Positions 7,893-16,130 of a stretch of 64,000 nucleotides of DNA are shown here, piece by piece. Location: NCBI RefSeq assembly GCF_003385895.1, contig NZ_QRDQ01000008.1:1-64000 (forward strand), read 5' to 3'. Origin of the DNA: Flavobacterium cutihirudinis (GTDB lineage: Bacteria; Bacteroidota; Bacteroidia; Flavobacteriales; Flavobacteriaceae). The position numbers and the translations under genes were made by a program. The notes below the pieces were generated by a model. That model saw only the letters and a program-made list of their open reading frames with translations. It was not told the origin of the DNA and searched no databases. Positions within the stretch are counted from its first letter, which is position 1. Each line of letters begins with the position of its first letter.

Positions 7893-8692
7893 TATTCTGC
7901 AGATTGAATAGTAATAGGAAGAGAGTAAAGTACTCTAACTTTTTTACCATTTTGCTCGCCAGGAGTCCATTTTGGACATTTTTTAAGAACACGAATTGCT
8001 TCTGCTCCTGTACCGTAACCGATATCCCTTAAAACTTTAATGTCGGTTAATGAACCGTCTTTTTCAACTACAAACGTAACGTAAACTTTACCTTTTAAAC
8101 CTTCTTCTTCCGGAGTTTTATAATTGTTTCCTACGAATTTGTAGAATTTATCAATTCCTCCAGGGAAATCTGGTTTTACTTCGATACCAGCTGTGTTATA
8201 TACTTGGTTATCTTCTTCAACTACTGCAGCAGTTCCAGTACCTACAGGCTCATCAACAGTTAAAACTGCGTCTGGATCTCCTTTAATAGTTTCAGCACCA
8301 ACTTTCTTATCTTTAAGATCTTCAATTTTTGGTGGATCTTCTGTAACCTCATTTGCTTTAGCAACAACCGGCTTCACAAACTTCACTTGGTCCACTTTTG
8401 GTGGTGGTGGCGGTGGTGGCGGTTCATTTGGTTTTACCTCTTCTTTTTTCTTAGGAGGTAATTTAACTGTAGCGATCTTAATATCCTTATCCATATCCTC
8501 TTCACCAGAATCTGGCAAATAGCTTGCAATAAGAGGAGCTGCTACAGCAAAGCTAAAAATAATCGAACCTATGATAAGTGCTCTTACCGTAGTTTTATTG
8601 TTCGATTTTCTTAACTCATATGCACCATATATCTTATTACGCCCTTCGAATACGATATCAAGCCACTGATTTTTTATAATATCTAATTTCAT
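7892..8692 (-). CDS. TonB-family energy transducer
   Basis: The 266-residue protein has a single membrane helix at about 38-58, a periplasmic stretch with a Pro8 tract near residues 90-98, and a C-terminal TonB domain (about 172-264) with the typical YPEEA-like region replaced by FPGGIDKFYKF, common in this phylum. It passes proton-motive energy from ExbB/ExbD to outer-membrane TonB-dependent receptors, of which one lies at 58-60 kb. The unusual long cytoplasmic N-terminus (37 residues) is also seen in other Bacteroidota TonB proteins. Confidence 0.9.
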   Translation of the reverse strand: MKLDIIKNQWLDIVFEGRNKIYGAYELRKSNNKTTVRALIIGSIIFSFAVAAPLIASYLPDSGEEDMDKDIKIATVKLPPKKKEEVKPNEPPPPPPPPKVDQVKFVKPVVAKANEVTEDPPKIEDLKDKKVGAETIKGDPDAVLTVDEPVGTGTAAVVEEDNQVYNTAGIEVKPDFPGGIDKFYKFVGNNYKTPEEEGLKGKVYVTFVVEKDGSLTDIKVLRDIGYGTGAEAIRVLKKCPKWTPGEQNGKKVRVLYSLPITIQSAE

Positions 8693-8730
8693 TTTTCTTG
8701 ATTATTAGGATGTTCAAAACAAGATAATTC

Positions 8731-9285
8731 TTATTTTTTATCTATCAATTTTGTTTCCTCAGGACTAAACTCAGGAACAATTGCATAAGTGTCAACTCCT
8801 GTAATAGCCATCTCATCTAACATATCAACCAAATTACGGTAATTTGATTTCTTTGTTGGTTTAATAATAACTATTATTCCATTCTTAGGTTTTCCTAAAG
8901 CAGTAGAATAAGCTAATACTTCTTTCTTTTGCTTTAATAATTCTCTACGAATACCATCTTTACCATATGCAATATCCTTTGGACCCACTTTTGGAGTAGC
9001 CAATAATCCCATATAATAAACCATTCTATTGTTTTCACCCAACATTACAGTCATAGTACGATTTTCATCTACTTTAACAGGAGGTGTTTTATCATTAGGA
9101 TCCTTATCTGGCAATGATAAATCCATCGCTTTAGGTTTTGACAACGATGTGGTTAACATAAAGAACGTGATCAATAAGAATGCCAAATCTACCATCGCCG
9201 TTAAATCGACTTTCGAGTTTTGCTTTTTACTTCTTACTTTGCCACCTTTTCCGCCACCACCGTCGCCGGTATTTAATTCAGCCAT
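8731..9285 (-). CDS. exbD: ExbD-type biopolymer transport protein (second copy)
   Basis: The 184-residue protein has a Gly/Lys-rich N-terminus, one membrane helix (about 29-48) carrying the functional aspartate D33 in LTAMVDLAFLL, and a periplasmic domain. It forms the proton channel with ExbB. This is one of two ExbD genes in the operon; they are distinct in sequence (184 and 208 residues), so they likely form a heterologous pair rather than a recent duplication. Confidence 0.92.
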   Translation of the reverse strand: MAELNTGDGGGGKGGKVRSKKQNSKVDLTAMVDLAFLLITFFMLTTSLSKPKAMDLSLPDKDPNDKTPPVKVDENRTMTVMLGENNRMVYYMGLLATPKVGPKDIAYGKDGIRRELLKQKKEVLAYSTALGKPKNGIIVIIKPTKKSNYRNLVDMLDEMAITGVDTYAIVPEFSPEETKLIDKK

Positions 9286-9304
9286 TTTAGTGTATCTTTT
9301 TTAA

Positions 9305-9931
9305 TTAAAAGTCTTTTCCTCTCGTACCTGTAACTAAGTTAAAGGAATTGATTTTCTGATCTTGTAAAATATCCATAATCTTTTTGATTTGAGGATATTG
9401 CTCTTTAGCATCGCCTTTTATTGCAATCTCCAATTCTTTATCTTCAAGATCAATTGTAGCTCTTCTTGAAATTAAAAGCCACTCTTTTAATTGATTATCC
9501 AAAGAATCGATTGGAATACCTGGCTGATTTGCTTTAGTTCTGTCAGCTGCTTTCATATCAATGATTTGCTTTAAATTTGCCACTGGAACACCAAAGTCAT
9601 CCATTAATGCAAATTTACTTTTATCATCTTCTGAAAAGTTAACACCGAATTTTGCTCCCATACCTTCAAGAGTTCTTTTACGAATCTCTCTTCCTTTGAT
9701 ATCGAAAAACACTTTGCTTTTCCCGTCAGCACCTTTTCCTATTGTAATAATTGCCAAATTAGAATCTGGTAATTTATGTTCTACAGTAGAAGCAGGCATA
9801 TCTACAGGAAGCGCTTCAGGCACTTTAGCAGTAGCAGTCAAGATAAAGAACGTAAGCAAAAGGAACGCAACATCACACATGGCAGTCATATCTGTCGATG
9901 TCGACTTCTTTTTCATTTTAATTTTAGCCAT
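9305..9931 (-). CDS. exbD: ExbD-type biopolymer transport protein (first copy)
   Basis: The 208-residue product has the short basic N-terminus and one membrane helix (about 16-34) with the essential aspartate D20 in MTAMCDVAFLLLTFF. Its periplasmic part is longer than usual, with an extra acidic stretch around residues 85-130. It lies between exbB and the second exbD, with 20 bases separating it from the latter. Confidence 0.92.
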   Translation of the reverse strand: MAKIKMKKKSTSTDMTAMCDVAFLLLTFFILTATAKVPEALPVDMPASTVEHKLPDSNLAIITIGKGADGKSKVFFDIKGREIRKRTLEGMGAKFGVNFSEDDKSKFALMDDFGVPVANLKQIIDMKAADRTKANQPGIPIDSLDNQLKEWLLISRRATIDLEDKELEIAIKGDAKEQYPQIKKIMDILQDQKINSFNLVTGTRGKDF

Positions 9932-9991
9932 TATCTTTTATTTTATTTTTTTGATATAATTAAATCTAATTATTTATATATCAAAAATTAA

Positions 9992-10816
9992 TTATTGTTT
10001 TAAACTTCCTCTGAATTTTCTGTAAGTATTCACGATTGTAGTACCAGCCTCATCGATAGAGTAAGTTAAATCGTCAATTTTAGCAGTAAAGAAGTTGTAA
10101 GAAACAATTGCAAAGATAGAAGTTGAGATACCTGTTGCAGTGTTGATAAGTGCCTCAGAGATACCTGTTGCAAGAGCAGCCTGGTCTGGAGTTCCAGCAG
10201 AAGCTAACGCACCAAACGCTTTAATCATACCTGATACAGTTCCTAATAATCCTCCTAATGTACCTAAAGATACTAAAGTAGAGATAATAGTCATATTTTT
10301 TTCTAACATTGGCATTTCTAATGAAGTAGCCTCTTCGATTTCTTTGTGGATAACTTCTGAAGCCTCTTCACTGTTGAAACCTTCTTTTTTAACGTCTTGA
10401 TATTTAATCAAAGCAGATTTAATTGCATTTGCAACTGAACCTTGTTGTTTGTCACATGAAGCGATAGCAGCCTCGATATTTCCTTCTTTAATGTTACCTT
10501 GTACATTTTTCATAAATGCATCTAAGTTAGATTTACCAGCAGCTTTACCAATAACGATAAATCTCTCAATAGAAAAAACAACAACCATTAAAAGCATACC
10601 TAATAATACAGGTACAATGAAACCTCCTTTGTACACCATTCCTAAAGTATTGATTGGGTGACCTGTTTCAGGATTTCCTCCTTCAAAGTTAGCTGAATCC
10701 CCCATAACGAATTTCCAGATTAACCAACCTACAAAAACACATGCTGCAATAATGATTCCTGAAATCATTCCTCCCCCATTTGAAGTGCTTTCTTTTTTAA
10801 CTTTAACGTTTGCCAT
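9992..10816 (-). CDS. exbB: ExbB/TolQ-family proton channel
   Basis: The 274-residue protein has an extra N-terminal membrane helix (about 17-37), then the three-helix MotA/TolQ/ExbB core; the diagnostic segment LVSLGTLGGLLGTVSGMI lies near residues 183-202. It is the first gene of the operon and builds the inner-membrane channel that energises TonB. A -7 box lies 65 bases upstream. Confidence 0.93.
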   Translation of the reverse strand: MANVKVKKESTSNGGGMISGIIIAACVFVGWLIWKFVMGDSANFEGGNPETGHPINTLGMVYKGGFIVPVLLGMLLMVVVFSIERFIVIGKAAGKSNLDAFMKNVQGNIKEGNIEAAIASCDKQQGSVANAIKSALIKYQDVKKEGFNSEEASEVIHKEIEEATSLEMPMLEKNMTIISTLVSLGTLGGLLGTVSGMIKAFGALASAGTPDQAALATGISEALINTATGISTSIFAIVSYNFFTAKIDDLTYSIDEAGTTIVNTYRKFRGSLKQ

Positions 10817-10880
10817 TTTTTTTAATTTTAATAGTTTTAAATAATTTTTATTTTTTAGTTATATTTAACTTGTAGAGGAG

Positions 10881-10888
10881 CAAATTTA
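10881..10888 (-). promoter_or_regulatory. Probable -7 box for the exbB operon
   Basis: TAAATTTG on the minus strand fits TAnnTTTG, with the exbB start 65 bases downstream. The -33 region is an A/T run without a clear TTG, so this is supported by one element and position only. Confidence 0.45.
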
Positions 10889-11196
10889 TATGTTTAGTTT
10901 AAATAAAAAAACTTTTTTTAATTTTATTGAAGGAAATTTAACGTCAATTTAAAAAATATCTCATTAATTTGGAACCGTCATTTTTTAGATAAAACAAAAA
11001 AAAGGACGAATAATAAAAAAATTACAACGTTTTAGTAAATATTCAAACATTCCATTGAAATCTTCTTAAAAAGTTGCGAAATCACTTTTTATCTTATTTT
11101 TAATGAAAAAAAGCTTTTTCCTACTAAAAAAAAGACAGTCGAAATGTTAAAACGCAAAGCAAAATTCTTATAATCATCTAAATTACAAATAAAAAC
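10889..11196. other. AT-rich divergent intergenic region
   Basis: This gap separates the divergent exbB operon and the HerA-like ATPase gene. It is very AT-rich with A- and T-runs. I see no small gene, hairpin terminator or repeat copy, and no consensus promoter for the plus-strand ATPase gene. Confidence 0.5.
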
Positions 11197-12714
11197 ATGA
11201 ATAAAAAAGATAATTTCATTCAAGAGATTAATAACGGATACCTTGCTAAGGGCGACTCCATCATTCTTGGAGGCGCAATTCTTGATGGTGAAGCAATTGC
11301 CGAAGCTCATGTAAAAATACCCTTAAAAACGTTAAATCGTCATGGACTTATTGCCGGAGCTACAGGAACCGGTAAAACAAAAACGATTCAGGTTTTTTCT
11401 GAACAGCTGTCAAACTCTGGGATTCCGGTGCTAATGATGGATATTAAAGGAGATTTTAGTGGCATTGCAAAAGAAGGTAAAGAGGAAGGCTTTATTACAG
11501 AACGTCATGCAAAAATAAACATACCTTATAATGTAGCTGCATTTCCAGTAGAATTGATGTCTTTATCCACACAGGATGGCGTACGCCTTCGTGCAACTGT
11601 TTCTGAATTTGGTCCGGTATTGTTTTCCCGAATTTTAGACCTTAATGATACGCAAGCCGGAGTTGTTGCTGTAATATTCAAATATTGTGATGACAAACAA
11701 ATGCCACTTTTAGATCTCAAAGACATTAAAAAAGTAATTAATTATATAACTGAAGAAGGCAAAGACGAAATCGCTGCCAGTTATGGCAAAATCTCAACAG
11801 CAACTACAGGAACGATTCTGAGAAAAATAATAGAATTGGAACAGCAGGGCGGAGATATTTTCTTTGGGGAATTATCTTTTGAAACAGATGATTTAATGCG
11901 AATTGATGAAAACGGAAAAGGCTATGTAAATATCATCCGCTTGACGGATATTCAGGATAAACCAAAATTGTTCTCGACTTTCATGTTAAGTCTTTTGGCT
12001 GAAATTTATCAAAAGATGCCTGAGAAAGGTGATGCCGAACAGCCTGAACTTGTAATCTTTATTGACGAGGCACATTTGATTTTCAATGAAGCCAGCAAAG
12101 CTTTATTGGAACAAATTGAAACCATTGTAAAATTGATTCGCTCAAAAGGTGTTGGGGTTTATTTTGTAACACAAAATCCAATGGATGTTCCAAGTGGAGT
12201 TTTGGCGCAATTGGGATTAAAAATTCAACATGCACTAAGGGCTTTTACAGCTAATGATCGTCAGGCGATTAAGAAAACTGCCGATAACTATCCAACATCT
12301 GAATATTATAAAACTGATGAATTGCTAACCAGTTTAGGAATTGGAGAAGCATTGGTTACTGCTTTGAATGAAAAAGGTATTCCTACTCCGTTGGTCGCAA
12401 CCATGATGCGCGCACCAATGAGCAGAATGGATATTTTGACCGATAATGAAATTGAAGAAATAAATGGGAAATCAAAATTAGTTAAAAAATATGCCGAAGA
12501 AATTGATCGCGAAAGTGCCTATGAAATACTGACTAAAAAAATAGAAGAAGCCAATCAAGCTGCCGCTGAACAAGAAGAACAAGCTCCTGCTAAATCTTCT
12601 AAATCTGAACCAAGTACAGCAAGCGTTGTTGGAAAATCGGTTTTAAAAGTGGTTACGAGCGCTACTTTTATAAGAGGTGTTTTTGGCGTTTTGACTAAAA
12701 TCTTTAAGAAGTAG
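11197..12714 (+). CDS. DUF853/HerA-like P-loop ATPase
   Basis: The 505-residue protein has Walker A GATGTGKT at residues 54-61 and a Walker B (LVIFIDEAH) near 284-292, in the layout of the DUF853 (YjgR) family related to HerA and FtsK-type DNA translocases. The C-terminus (about 440-480) is Glu/Ala/Ser-rich and probably flexible. The family is widespread but its role is unsettled; involvement in DNA processing or secretion is suggested by relatives. No nuclease such as NurA is beside it. The gene stands alone, and a shared 3' motif and terminator follow. Confidence 0.88.
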   Translation: MNKKDNFIQEINNGYLAKGDSIILGGAILDGEAIAEAHVKIPLKTLNRHGLIAGATGTGKTKTIQVFSEQLSNSGIPVLMMDIKGDFSGIAKEGKEEGFITERHAKINIPYNVAAFPVELMSLSTQDGVRLRATVSEFGPVLFSRILDLNDTQAGVVAVIFKYCDDKQMPLLDLKDIKKVINYITEEGKDEIAASYGKISTATTGTILRKIIELEQQGGDIFFGELSFETDDLMRIDENGKGYVNIIRLTDIQDKPKLFSTFMLSLLAEIYQKMPEKGDAEQPELVIFIDEAHLIFNEASKALLEQIETIVKLIRSKGVGVYFVTQNPMDVPSGVLAQLGLKIQHALRAFTANDRQAIKKTADNYPTSEYYKTDELLTSLGIGEALVTALNEKGIPTPLVATMMRAPMSRMDILTDNEIEEINGKSKLVKKYAEEIDRESAYEILTKKIEEANQAAAEQEEQAPAKSSKSEPSTASVVGKSVLKVVTSATFIRGVFGVLTKIFKK

Positions 12715-12720
12715 AAAAAT

Positions 12721-12747
12721 TTTTAAACCATATAAGTGATATAAGTT
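12721..12747 (+). repeat. Stop-proximal 3' motif, copy 1
   Basis: Seven bases after the stop of the HerA-like gene lies AACCATATAAGTGATATAAG followed by TT. Read in reverse it is two AACTTATAT-like units followed by GGTT. It is the inverse of the copy at 12829-12855 (27-bp arms, one mismatch), so both flank the bidirectional terminator. Confidence 0.75.
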
Positions 12748-12767
12748 CATTTAGTTTTACAAACACA

Positions 12768-12800
12768 AAACCCGACAGGTTTCTAAAGCCAGTCGGGTTT
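12768..12800. terminator. Bidirectional intrinsic terminator
   Basis: Arms aaacccgac (12768-12776) and gtcgggttt (12792-12800), then GTTTTTT on the plus strand and TTTGTG on the minus strand. It serves the convergent HerA-like ATPase and kmo genes. Confidence 0.82.
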
Positions 12801-12828
12801 GTTTTTTATGTGCCATGCATTTTATATT

Positions 12829-12855
12829 AACTTATATAACTTATATGGTTTAAAA
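12829..12855 (-). repeat. Stop-proximal 3' motif, copy 2
   Basis: Sequence AACTTATATAACTTATATGG plus TTTAAAA lies 4 bases after the kmo stop codon (minus strand). It has the same orientation relative to its gene as the other three copies. Confidence 0.75.
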
Positions 12856-12858
12856 AAA

Positions 12859-14202
12859 TTATGCGTTTTGAAGTAACTCAAGAATTTTATTTTCAACTTC
12901 TGGTGTGTCCCAGATGTTTTCGATGTTATCCAATTTTAAAACCTCTTCCATAATTCCGTTTTGAAAATCACCAATTGCCAAAGCTTCAGCATAAGGTCGA
13001 TCACTGAAAGTAACACGACTGTAAAGCGGAATCCATTTGTCCGGATGCTTATCTGAAAAAACTTTTTCTATTTTCTTTTGTAAAAGAAATTTCTCGTCTG
13101 CCGTTTTTGTACTCATTTCGACGAAATTTCGATACGATAATTCTGCAATAGCATCAGTATTTGGTTTTCTGGAAATCTGATATTCGGCAAATATCTTTTT
13201 CCAATCGTCGCCATACTTTTCGATCATTTCATTCAGAACTGTAATATCTTCAAAACCAGCATTCATTCCTTGTCCGTAAAATGGAACGATCGCGTGACAA
13301 GCATCACCAATTAAAGCAATTTTATTTTCAAAAGTCCAAGGAAAACATTTCATTGTTACCAGGGTACTTGTTGGATTTTTAAAAAAATCATTTGCCAATT
13401 CAGGAATCACTTCAATTGAATCCGGGAAATTTTTCTCGAAGAAATCTTCAACCATTTTACGATCCGTCAACGATTCAAAAGAATTTTCACCTTCAAAAGG
13501 CATGAACAACGTACACGTAAAACTTCCGTCAAGGTTAGGAAGCGCGATTAACATGTACTCGCCCCGAGGCCAAATATGAAAAGAATTTTTGTCCAACTTA
13601 TGTGTTCCATCGGCATTTGCAGGAATATTTAATTCTTTATATCCCATATTCAAAAATTCCTGTGAATAATTGAACATGCTCTGACGTTGCATTCTGTGGC
13701 GAATTCTCGAAAAAGCACCATCGGCACCAAAAACCATATCAAATTTTCTTTCCTCCCACTCGCCTCTTTCGCTTTCGCCAATATGTAAAGTCGCATCATT
13801 TAAGGTAACATCCCAAACTTTCTGCTCAAAATGGAATTCGGCTCCAGCTTGCTCAGCAAGATCGATCATTCTTCGATTTAATTTTCCCCTTGAAATTGAA
13901 TAAATCGATTCGCCTTCCTGTCCGTAATTCTGAAAATTCAGTTTGTCAATCAAATGAATGGCGCGTTTGTCCATCGGAATTGCAATTTCACGCACCGAAT
14001 CGCCAACACCAGCAGCATCAAGCGCCTTCCAGCCACGATTTGACATAGCAAGATTGATAGAACGACCGGAGAAATTTATTTTTCTAATGTCTGGACTGCG
14101 GTCATAAACATGTACGGTATGTCCAGCTTTTTTTAGATAAATTGCCAGCAGTGATCCTACAAGTCCGGAACCAACAACCGCAATTTTTAATGAAGTTTGC
14201 AT
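12859..14202 (-). CDS. kmo: Kynurenine 3-monooxygenase
   Basis: This FAD enzyme hydroxylates kynurenine to 3-hydroxykynurenine with NADPH and O2. The 447-residue protein has the N-terminal dinucleotide-binding motif VGSGLVGS (10-17), the KMO-specific stretch SGRSINLAMSNRG (about 45-57) and the second FAD motif LIGDACHAIVPFYGQGMN near 305-322. Kynureninase, the next enzyme, lies at 25.2-26.5 kb rather than beside it. Together they point to tryptophan breakdown or NAD synthesis through the kynurenine pathway. The C-terminus is soluble, without the membrane anchor of eukaryotic KMO. Confidence 0.95.
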   Translation of the reverse strand: MQTSLKIAVVGSGLVGSLLAIYLKKAGHTVHVYDRSPDIRKINFSGRSINLAMSNRGWKALDAAGVGDSVREIAIPMDKRAIHLIDKLNFQNYGQEGESIYSISRGKLNRRMIDLAEQAGAEFHFEQKVWDVTLNDATLHIGESERGEWEERKFDMVFGADGAFSRIRHRMQRQSMFNYSQEFLNMGYKELNIPANADGTHKLDKNSFHIWPRGEYMLIALPNLDGSFTCTLFMPFEGENSFESLTDRKMVEDFFEKNFPDSIEVIPELANDFFKNPTSTLVTMKCFPWTFENKIALIGDACHAIVPFYGQGMNAGFEDITVLNEMIEKYGDDWKKIFAEYQISRKPNTDAIAELSYRNFVEMSTKTADEKFLLQKKIEKVFSDKHPDKWIPLYSRVTFSDRPYAEALAIGDFQNGIMEEVLKLDNIENIWDTPEVENKILELLQNA

Positions 14203-14422
14203 CGAGGAAAAATCTATATATTGGGTCGTAAAAATAAGTAATAATTATACATAACCCTTAAAATAAACGAATTATTTAGCGCTATAAAACAAAAATAGAT
14301 TTTGAATTGATTTACTTTCTAAAAATTATATTTTATAACAAATTGTTATTTTTATAGATTTATTTACAAAAATTAAACAATTAGTTTTGCTTTAAATCTG
14401 ACTTAATATTTAAACAAAAATC

Positions 14423-15016
14423 ATGAACAGCCAAATTTTTCAATCGGACATTATTTTAGAAAACGAAAAAGTAATCCTACTTCCATTTGAAAGTGAAAGA
14501 AATATCGAACTTAAAGAAATCATTTTTGATGATGAAATTTGGAAATATATGGGAATGTATATTCGAAACGAACAGGATTTCGAAAATTATATTCAAAACA
14601 CTTTAAAACAAAAAGCTGATGGAATTTGTTATCCGTTTCTTATAATCGACAAAGTCACAAACAGAGTTGCCGGAAGCACACGTTATGGATATTTAAATCA
14701 TGCGAGCCAAAAATGTGAAATTGGCTGGACTTGGTACGGAAAAGATTTTCAGGGAACTGGATTAAACGCGGCTTGCAAGTATGAATTACTAAAATTTGGT
14801 TTTGAAAAAATTCAATTTAGAAGAATACAATTTAGCGCCGATCTTGAAAACGAAAGATCGCAAAGAGCAATTGAAAAATTAGGCGCTTTAAAGGAAGGGA
14901 TTTTCAGAAATAATTATGTTGATTCTGAAGGCAACAGCAAAGACGATGTTTATTATAGTATCATTTCTGAGGAATGGATTAATACTAAACGAGATTATTT
15001 TTCAGATTTTATCTAA
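14423..15016 (+). CDS. GNAT-family N-acetyltransferase (RimJ/RimL type)
   Basis: The 197-residue protein matches the Acetyltransf_3 type: an N-terminal strand with VILLPFE, a core around WTWYGKDFQGTGLN (Gln/Gly of the acetyl-CoA loop, about residues 103-116) and the late motif NERSQRAIEKLGA (about 143-155). It probably acetylates an amine of a protein or small molecule; the substrate is unknown. The gene stands alone, 220 bases from the divergent kmo gene. Confidence 0.87.
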   Translation: MNSQIFQSDIILENEKVILLPFESERNIELKEIIFDDEIWKYMGMYIRNEQDFENYIQNTLKQKADGICYPFLIIDKVTNRVAGSTRYGYLNHASQKCEIGWTWYGKDFQGTGLNAACKYELLKFGFEKIQFRRIQFSADLENERSQRAIEKLGALKEGIFRNNYVDSEGNSKDDVYYSIISEEWINTKRDYFSDFI

Positions 15017-15112
15017 AAAAACTTTAGTAAAAATTATAAAAAAAATGTATTTTTAATTAACTAAAACCAAAAAATATTTTAAGTAAACCACTCGTAATCA
15101 AAAACCTAATAC

Positions 15113-15898
15113 ATGAAAAATTTTATTCTTTCACTTTTTGTACTTACTGGAATCATTTGTCATTCAAAGAATAAAAATTTAGTAAATATCACAATTAATG
15201 ATAGCATAAGAATAGTAAAAAAGGCAATAAAAAACTATGAAAACGGCATTTTTCAAAATGAAGAAGTACTTACCTATACTTATGAAAATGGTTTGGTTTC
15301 GAAAATAGTAACTACAACTAATGAAAATGTTATTACAGAAGACATTGCAATAAAATACGAAAATGGAAAATTAAAGGAACTGCTGATTATTTATCCTTAC
15401 GCGCAATATAAAAAAGGAGATAAAACGTTAACTCAATTGGAATCAATTATGAATATTGTTTACAATTATGAAAACGATTTAATTAAAAGTGCTACAGGTT
15501 ATGAAAATAATAAAATTCGTCAACTCGATTATTACTTTTACAATACAAGTAAATTAGTTATAAGAAAAAAAAGTAAATCAAATGATGGTCGAAGCAATAA
15601 TACAGAATACACTTATGACGATGAACATAATCTTTTAAAAAGAAAAGAATCCAAAACCAGCGATTCTTATAAGAATTATGACGATAAAAGAAATCCATTT
15701 GATTTGGTATTTCCTGAGGCTTATCTAAAAATTAGTGCTATGTCAAAAAATAATTTTAAATCTAGTAATTCGGATAACAATTCATATACCTATGAATATG
15801 AATACAACTCCAACAATTATCCAACGAAAATTATTCAAAAAAGCGGCAAGAAAATTAAATCTGAAACCATAATTGAATACGCTTCAAATCTTAATTAA
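15113..15898 (+). CDS. Secreted protein of unknown function, YD-like pattern
   Basis: The 261-residue protein has a signal peptide (about 1-19) and then many short strands of the form YTYENG, YNYENDLI, YTYDDEHN, YEYEYNSN, spaced 20-40 residues apart. This resembles the tyrosine-rich repeats of YD/RHS-type and related outer-surface beta proteins, but is too irregular for a firm family call. Codon use is very AT-rich, like its neighbours. Function unknown. Confidence 0.7.
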   Translation: MKNFILSLFVLTGIICHSKNKNLVNITINDSIRIVKKAIKNYENGIFQNEEVLTYTYENGLVSKIVTTTNENVITEDIAIKYENGKLKELLIIYPYAQYKKGDKTLTQLESIMNIVYNYENDLIKSATGYENNKIRQLDYYFYNTSKLVIRKKSKSNDGRSNNTEYTYDDEHNLLKRKESKTSDSYKNYDDKRNPFDLVFPEAYLKISAMSKNNFKSSNSDNNSYTYEYEYNSNNYPTKIIQKSGKKIKSETIIEYASNLN

Positions 15899-16130
15899 TC
15901 TGGAATTGACTTATCAAGACTAAAAAACAGCACTTTTTTTTTGGAAATAAATGAAAAAAAAGTGATCAAGATTGAAACCAAATGACAAGTCAATCGTCTA
16001 ACAATTAGAACTGACAGATTTATTTCATTAATTCAACCATAAAACACTGAATATAAATCGTTCACGAAGTTTCAATCATCAATCAAAAACAAATTATTTT
16101 ATCAATCCAAAACCATAATTATCAGTCATT

